Below, one piece after another: positions 14,554-18,399 of a stretch of DNA of 18,399 nucleotides. The stretch comes from Spirochaetae bacterium HGW-Spirochaetae-7 (lineage in GTDB: Bacteria > Spirochaetota > Spirochaetia > Treponematales > UBA12059): NCBI GenBank assembly GCA_002839245.1, contig PGXR01000021.1, positions 1-18,399 on the forward strand, read 5' to 3'. Position 1 is the stretch's first letter, and each line of letters opens with the position of its first letter. The position numbers and the translations under genes are program-made. The notes under the pieces are model-generated. The model did not search any database and was not told the DNA's origin. It worked only from the letters and a program-made list of their open reading frames with translations.

Positions 14554-14954
14554 GCGTACAGCGAGTCGTATACATCGAACTGACGGCGCAGGTTTTCCGC
14601 GTCATCGGGAAACCGCAGCGAGTAACCCACGGCGACGGCTTCGAGACCCGCCGCTACGTGGTGGTCGGCGAGGCGGTCAGTATCGGCGCATCCTACGATA
14701 TCGGCGAGCATCGACAGTGCCCGGTCCTCGAGCCCGTAGAACTTGACGATGGTCTGGAACGAGCAGTCGGCGCCTTTGTGCCCGAGTTCGGCGCCAGGTG
14801 CATCGAACGGTATCGCGCCGGTTTCACCGGCGACCTTGGCGACGCTGCCCTTGGGGACGAAGATGAACTCCGCCTCGCTGTCGACGAAGCGCTTGATGAG
14901 CCACGGGCAGGCTACCCTGTCGACGTGGACATGCGAACGGGTGATCCATTTCAT
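14520..14954 (-). CDS. ChrB C-terminal-domain protein (chromate-resistance family)
   Basis: This 144-residue protein matches the C-terminal domain of ChrB over its whole length. It begins KWITRSHVHVDRVACPWLIK, continues with RFVDSEAEFIFVP, GAIPFDAPGAELGHKG and C-x-FQTI, and ends with a FPDDAENL...YDSLYAWCR segment. It lacks the N-terminal ChrB part, so it is a stand-alone domain. ChrB-type proteins are linked to chromate sensing or resistance, but stand-alone copies are widespread and their role in anaerobes is not established. ATG 14954 is chosen over an in-frame ATG at 14987 because GGAGG lies 6 bases before it and family similarity starts there. It follows the flavodiiron gene by 61 bases on the same strand. 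No chrA transporter is in the window. Confidence 0.85.
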   Translation of the reverse strand: MKWITRSHVHVDRVACPWLIKRFVDSEAEFIFVPKGSVAKVAGETGAIPFDAPGAELGHKGADCSFQTIVKFYGLEDRALSMLADIVGCADTDRLADHHVAAGLEAVAVGYSLRFPDDAENLRRQFDVYDSLYAWCRLQTAAQR

Positions 14955-15015
14955 GGCGTTCCTCCGATGGGCTCGATCCGCAAGCATGTCCGCCTTTCAT
15001 TCCGGCGTCAATCGG

Positions 15016-16209
15016 TCACGTGACCTTGGCCGCGAAGGCCTTGCCGTATTCGTAAGCCGCCTTGAGGGCCTCGTCGTCAGGGTTCCACAGGGCTTTGAAG
15101 CCGTCGTCCACCACGTCGAAGCCGGCGGCTTTGAGCGCGCTCCCGATGATCCCGACCGACTCGCCCGACCAGCCGTAGGTGCCGAAGGCGGCCGCCTTCT
15201 TTCCGGTGAACCTGAGGCCCTTGATTTCCTCGAGGGTGCCGGCCACGGCGGTCAGGAGGCCCTTGCCGACGGTCGGCGAGCCAAGCAGCAGGGCCTTGGA
15301 GCGGAACACGTCGGTAAGCGCGTCGTTCTTGTCGAACTTTGACAGGCAGTGCGAGACGACCGTGGTCGACGGCGAAGCGTCGCTGATGGCGCGCGCGAAG
15401 GTGTCGGCCAGGGCCCTGGTGCCTTCCCACATGGTGTCGTAGAGGATGGTGACGCGGTCTTCACGGTAATCCTGGCACCACTCCAGGTACTTGAGCACGA
15501 TCTGCGCGGGATTGTCGCGCCAGATGACGCCGTGGCTCGTGGCTATCATGTTCAGCGGCAGCTTGAGCGACAGCACGAAGTCTATCTTGGCCTTCACGAG
15601 CGCCGAGAAGGGCGTGAGTATGTTGGCGTAGTACTTGATGGCCTCGTCGTACAGCTCGTCCTGGTCGACCAGGTCGTTGAAGAGCTTTTCCGTCGCGAGG
15701 TGCTGGCCGAAGGCGTCGTTGGAGAAGAGGATAGCGTCGCCGGTCATGTAGGAGAACATGCTGTCCGGCCAGTGGAGCATAGGAGCTTCGACGAAGACCA
15801 GCTTCTTGCCGTTGCCCAGGTCCAGTTCGTCGCCCGTCTTGACGACGTGGAAGTCCCAGTCCTGGTGGTAATGCCCCCTGAGCGACTTGACGCCGTTGGC
15901 GGTGCAGTAGACCGGCAGGTCGGGGCGCCGGCGCAGCAGTTCGGGCATGGCGCCGGAATGGTCGCTCTCCGCGTGCTGGGCGACGATGGCGTCGAGCTTG
16001 CCGAGCAGGCCCTCCGCCTCCAGGTTGTCGACGAATTCCTTGGCGAACGGTTTCCAGACGGTGTCGACGAGTACTGTCTTGCCTTCCTCTATGACGTAGC
16101 TGTTGTAGCTCGAACCCTTGTGGGTAGAGTACTCGTCGCCATGGAAATGAGTAAGGTCCCAGTCCACCTTGCCTACCCAGGAAACGGTCGCGGTCAGTGA
16201 TTTCTTCAT
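15016..16209 (-). CDS. fprA: FprA-type flavodiiron protein (O2 / NO reductase)
   Basis: A 397-residue A-type flavoprotein of standard length. The metallo-beta-lactamase-like domain carries the full diiron ligand set: H79-x-E81-x-D83-H84, H146, D165 and H226. A flavodoxin domain with an FMN loop beginning YDTMWEGT follows from about residue 255. Family role: cytoplasmic reduction of O2 to water, or of NO to N2O, using electrons from rubredoxin or a similar donor, which protects anaerobes. No rubredoxin domain is fused and no rubredoxin gene is in view. ATG 16209 has AAGGAG 5 bases upstream. The gene follows the DUF438-hemerythrin-PAS gene after 186 bases. That gap holds a terminator-like hairpin and a strong palindrome, suggesting its own promoter and regulator. 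Confidence 0.94.
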   Translation of the reverse strand: MKKSLTATVSWVGKVDWDLTHFHGDEYSTHKGSSYNSYVIEEGKTVLVDTVWKPFAKEFVDNLEAEGLLGKLDAIVAQHAESDHSGAMPELLRRRPDLPVYCTANGVKSLRGHYHQDWDFHVVKTGDELDLGNGKKLVFVEAPMLHWPDSMFSYMTGDAILFSNDAFGQHLATEKLFNDLVDQDELYDEAIKYYANILTPFSALVKAKIDFVLSLKLPLNMIATSHGVIWRDNPAQIVLKYLEWCQDYREDRVTILYDTMWEGTRALADTFARAISDASPSTTVVSHCLSKFDKNDALTDVFRSKALLLGSPTVGKGLLTAVAGTLEEIKGLRFTGKKAAAFGTYGWSGESVGIIGSALKAAGFDVVDDGFKALWNPDDEALKAAYEYGKAFAAKVT

Positions 16210-16292
16210 GCAGACTCCTTCCGGCCGCCGTCCCGGTGCTCGGGCGCAACGGGCGAGTGGCCAATTGTAGCGGCAGGTTGACTCCTTACTGT

Positions 16293-16322
16293 CGCATTAT
16301 GGTATTAGAATACCGCAATGCG
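16293..16322. promoter_or_regulatory. 30-bp two-tier palindrome upstream of the flavodiiron gene
   Basis: An inner inverted repeat GGTATT / AATACC (16301-16306 and 16309-16314) is nested in an outer one CGCATT / AATGCG (16293-16298 and 16317-16322), with only two unpaired bases between tiers. It overlaps a weak promoter match on the minus strand (TTGCTT 16335-16330, 17 bases, TATTCT 16312-16307). No U-tract follows, so an operator is likelier than a terminator. The regulator is unknown; Rrf2- or Fur/PerR-type factors are possible by function, but the sequence does not match their classical boxes well. Confidence 0.5.
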
Positions 16323-16352
16323 TATGAAAAAGCAAGCTGAATTGAAGCCAAG

Positions 16353-16396
16353 AAGACAAAAGAAATTTCGGACAGTCGTGCCTGCAACAACCGTCC
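16353..16396 (-). terminator. Possible rho-independent terminator of the DUF438 gene
   Basis: Directly at the stop codon, GGACGGT (16396-16390 region, minus strand) can pair with ACTGTCC (16376-16370), including one G-U pair, around a 13-base loop. It is followed by the U-rich run AAATTTCTTTTGTCTT. The loop is large and the tract is interrupted, so the call is tentative. Confidence 0.4.
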
Positions 16397-17700
16397 TACC
16401 AGTCCAGGAGCCGCCTCTGGCCTTTAAGAGCCCTGATATCGGTGGCGTCCCAGCTCATCTCGAGGGTTCCCAGGTAGGTTCCCGCATCGTCATAGATAGG
16501 CTTGTAGGAAATGACTATGAAGCGGCCGTTCATTTCTATCCAGAATTCGGCCTTGTCCTTCTCTTTCTTCCTGAAGGCCTCCAGGATCTTCATGACGACG
16601 TCGACGCTCTTGGGCGGGTGGCAGTTCTGCACCGAACGGCCTATGATGCCCGGGCTGCGCGGGAACACGCGGTGCGGGGAGTCGGAGTAGTACATCACCT
16701 TGTCGTCCGCGTCGACGAACGAGACGTCGACCGGCAGGCTCCGCAGCACGCGGTCGAGGATATCCAGCGGCAGGCCGCCTACGGAGAGCGGGATGACATC
16801 CGCCGGGCCGGGTGCCCGCTTCGGCCCCGCGCCTCCCGGCGCCGCGGCCTTCGCGACCTTCGCGGTGGCCGCCTCGATCGCAGCGTTGAAATTCGCATAC
16901 TGGCCACCAGTCGCCGCGGGCGCGGTGCCGTCAGCGGCGGCGGCCGCAGTGCCGACCAGGGCGGGGTCCCACTGCGCGCCCGGTTTGACCCAGGCAAAGC
17001 CAATCGAGTCCTCGCCACGGCGTACCGCGGCCCAGTCCGCGTCGGTCAGGCGCTTGAGGGCGTTCGGGAAGAGGATCTTCTCTTCCATGAAGAGCATCAT
17101 GCGGACGCTCCTGGCCAGGCCTCTCGCCCGCTTCCGGGCAGAGGGCGTGTCCTCGTGGCCGATTGCGCCTTCAAGCTCCTTGAAGCTCACGCGAATCTCG
17201 TCGTGCTTGCCCCACATGACCTTGGAAGGACCGGTGAAGCCCGCCTTCTCAAGGAAGGGGAAGAGCTGGTTCTCCTTTCTTTCGAAATGGACGATTATTG
17301 GCTTGAGGCCGAGCGTCGCGCTGCGTATCGATTCAAGGCTGCCTGCCACCGAAGCCAGCCAAAGCGCCCGCGTGCGCTTGCGGGCTTCAGCGTTCTCCGC
17401 CAGGTAGGTGTGTACCGGATGCCCGGGCATGCGTTGCGGTTTTTCGCCACGCTCGAGGCCCGCCTTGAAGACGTCCGCGTGAACCTCGCACAGCCGCTGC
17501 ACTTCCGATACCGGCAGGCCTCCCTCGATGAGGGACTGCTCGAGCTCTGCCACCTCGACCGCGTCAGCGTCCTTGATAAGGTCGTGGAATTCCTTCTTGA
17601 CCGCCGCGGGCGTTGCGCCTGCTGCCAGCTTGTCGATTATGGCCTTGAGCCGGTCGGCCCGCGCGGCCTTGTCGGCATCGTTCGTCAGGTATTCGCTCAT
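16396..17700 (-). CDS. DUF438 - hemerythrin (HHE) - PAS domain protein
   Basis: The 434-residue protein has three parts. A DUF438 domain occupies about 10-90. A hemerythrin-like helical bundle occupies about 90-230, with candidate metal ligands H94, H97, H138, E142/E143, H166 and E207. A C-terminal PAS domain occupies about 315-425 and includes the family-typical run RSPGIIGRSVQNCHPPKS (C360-H361). An Ala/Pro/Gly-rich linker of about 65 residues joins the last two. The family is thought to sense or bind O2, NO or redox state; no output domain is present. ATG 17700 is chosen because AGGGGG lies 6 bases upstream and DUF438 similarity starts right there. The upstream in-frame extension to 17886 runs into the divergent gene and looks non-coding. 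Context with the flavodiiron protein supports an oxygen or NO response role. Confidence 0.9.
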   Translation of the reverse strand: MSEYLTNDADKAARADRLKAIIDKLAAGATPAAVKKEFHDLIKDADAVEVAELEQSLIEGGLPVSEVQRLCEVHADVFKAGLERGEKPQRMPGHPVHTYLAENAEARKRTRALWLASVAGSLESIRSATLGLKPIIVHFERKENQLFPFLEKAGFTGPSKVMWGKHDEIRVSFKELEGAIGHEDTPSARKRARGLARSVRMMLFMEEKILFPNALKRLTDADWAAVRRGEDSIGFAWVKPGAQWDPALVGTAAAAADGTAPAATGGQYANFNAAIEAATAKVAKAAAPGGAGPKRAPGPADVIPLSVGGLPLDILDRVLRSLPVDVSFVDADDKVMYYSDSPHRVFPRSPGIIGRSVQNCHPPKSVDVVMKILEAFRKKEKDKAEFWIEMNGRFIVISYKPIYDDAGTYLGTLEMSWDATDIRALKGQRRLLDW

Positions 17701-17758
17701 GTCATGCCCCCTAGTTGCCCGTTCTTCTGGTATCATTCTTGTACCGCAGGAGCGAAAA

Positions 17759-17771
17759 CGCAAGGCTTGCG
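17759..17771. promoter_or_regulatory. 13-bp palindrome between divergent genes
   Basis: CGCAAGGCTTGCG is a perfect odd-centred palindrome (6+1+6) in the 122-base gap between the DUF438 gene (minus) and the right-edge gene (plus). It could serve either. I found no convincing -35/-10 pair for either gene in this gap. Confidence 0.3.
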
Positions 17772-17822
17772 GCCGGACACCGGGGCCGCGTACGACGAAG
17801 TCGATCGACGCAGGAGGTACGC

Positions 17823-18399
17823 ATGACCGACAGGACGAGCGTCGTTTTCGGCAACCCGACGGGCGAGGCAGCTTGCCACAAGGCATCCAGGAAAAAGGCC
17901 GGCTACCTGAGGAAATTCGGCGGCCGGGGCGCGCTGGACCTTGGCTCGGAGCCGCCGCGAATGACGGCGGTGGCCAATCCGGTGCTCTCCGCTGCCCTCG
18001 GCGTTCACAACCTCGTGCTCGACGGGTCGGGCGAGGAGCTCGACGGCGGCAAAGGCGTGGTCATCGGCAACATACGCATGGGCTACGGACATTACCGCAT
18101 CGCGATGGCTATGGCTTCCGTGATAAAGCACCGCGGCTACGTGCCGTACTGGTTCGACCTGAACGGTTTTCCAGGAACGGTGGCCAGCAGGGTTGTATCC
18201 CACCTCGACGATCTTTACTCGTTAGGCTCGAGGCTTTCGCAGAAATCGAGGCTTTTCAACCGCCTTTTCTGGGAGCCGCTCAACTACGAGGGCTTCAAGA
18301 AGCTGTCGTACAACGCGGCCGACCAGAAGGTGGCCGAGCTGTACGCGCCGCTTTGCGCGGCCCTGCCCCGCGACATGCCTTTCATCGCCACGCATGGCT
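17823..18399 (+). CDS. Conserved-looking protein of unknown function, partial (C-terminus beyond window end)
   Basis: An open frame of 192 codons runs to the right edge from ATG 17823, which has a consensus AGGAGG five bases upstream. It begins MTDRTSVVFGNPTGEAACHK. A segment near residues 79-100 reads GVVIGNIRMGYGHYRIAMA, followed by SVIKHRGYVPYWFDLNGF. The glycine-rich turn with GHYR and the following helix resemble the N-terminal nucleotide/lipid-acceptor region of GT-B glycosyltransferases of the MGDG-synthase/MurG kind (GxGH...A). This likeness is weak, and I do not assign a function. No signal peptide or membrane segment is apparent, so it is probably cytoplasmic. It is divergent from the DUF438 gene and is the first plus-strand gene after it. 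Composition is like its neighbours. Confidence 0.75.
   Translation, partial: MTDRTSVVFGNPTGEAACHKASRKKAGYLRKFGGRGALDLGSEPPRMTAVANPVLSAALGVHNLVLDGSGEELDGGKGVVIGNIRMGYGHYRIAMAMASVIKHRGYVPYWFDLNGFPGTVASRVVSHLDDLYSLGSRLSQKSRLFNRLFWEPLNYEGFKKLSYNAADQKVAELYAPLCAALPRDMPFIATHG

Noticed and set aside
14955..14987. N-terminal extension of the ChrB-like protein to ATG 14987
   Set aside because: The extra 11 residues contain the GGAGG that serves ATG 14954, and family similarity begins at the latter.
14961..15015. Promoter TTGACG near the end of the flavodiiron gene for the ChrB-like gene
   Set aside because: The only -10 at 17 bases is CATGCT (3/6), too weak to support a separate promoter; cotranscription is simpler.
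16318..17826. Plus-strand open frame of 502 codons opposite the DUF438 gene
   Set aside because: It has no recognisable domain, ends inside the first codons of the real plus-strand gene at 17823, and mirrors the codon bias of the minus-strand gene.
17701..17886. N-terminal extension of the DUF438 protein to 17886
   Set aside because: The added 62 residues are Arg/Cys/Pro-rich, overlap the divergent gene, and precede a normal start with its own AGGGGG.

Overview
The window is a gene-dense, GC-rich bacterial segment with twelve recognisable protein genes, two of them cut by the window ends. It most likely comes from a free-living or gut anaerobe of the Spirochaetota (Treponema/Rectinema-like). 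The best lineage hint is the 817-residue lipoprotein made of FlgD/gliding-type Ig-like repeats plus a C-terminal OmpA-like domain, an architecture I associate with spirochaetes. Permissive lipoboxes and a formate dehydrogenase / corrinoid methyl-transfer / flavodiiron gene set of a strict anaerobe agree with this. The taxonomic call is an inference. I see no rRNA, tRNA, CRISPR array, insertion sequence or phage gene, and no gene-free stretch longer than about 230 bases.

Left region (1-5,400, all minus strand). Read in the direction of transcription, an ABC importer operon encodes two permeases, a solute-binding protein and a lipoprotein glycerophosphodiester phosphodiesterase. The order is ugpA-ugpE-ugpB-ugpQ-like, with no ATPase gene. 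It is followed, behind its own candidate promoter, by a corrinoid protein and a uroporphyrinogen-decarboxylase-family methyltransferase that overlap by 4 bases. The likely job is uptake and hydrolysis of glycerophosphodiesters (or another sugar-like solute), next to a cobalamin-dependent methyl-transfer module.

Middle region (5,600-11,060, minus strand). A fused NuoE-NuoF diaphorase subunit, a large molybdenum/tungsten formate dehydrogenase catalytic subunit with Cys instead of Sec at the metal-ligand position, and a DUF1295 membrane protein form one unit. It reads as an NAD(P)-linked formate dehydrogenase, useful for CO2 reduction or formate oxidation in a Wood-Ljungdahl-type metabolism. Its best promoter match places the transcription start on the ATG, which suggests a leaderless mRNA.

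Right region (11,200-18,399). The repeat/OmpA lipoprotein is on the plus strand. Convergent to it lies a minus-strand series: a DUF438-hemerythrin-PAS protein, an FprA-type flavodiiron protein, a ChrB-C-domain protein and an SDR oxidoreductase, which looks like an oxygen/NO/redox-stress cluster. A 30-bp two-tier palindrome sits in front of the flavodiiron gene. Divergent from the DUF438 gene, a partial plus-strand gene of unassigned function runs off the right end.

No single locus is convincingly a wholly new system. The most unusual points are the leaderless palindromic start of the formate dehydrogenase operon, the degenerate His/Cys cluster site in its FdhA, the missing peptidoglycan-binding Asp in the OmpA-like domain, and several well-formed palindromes in promoter regions.
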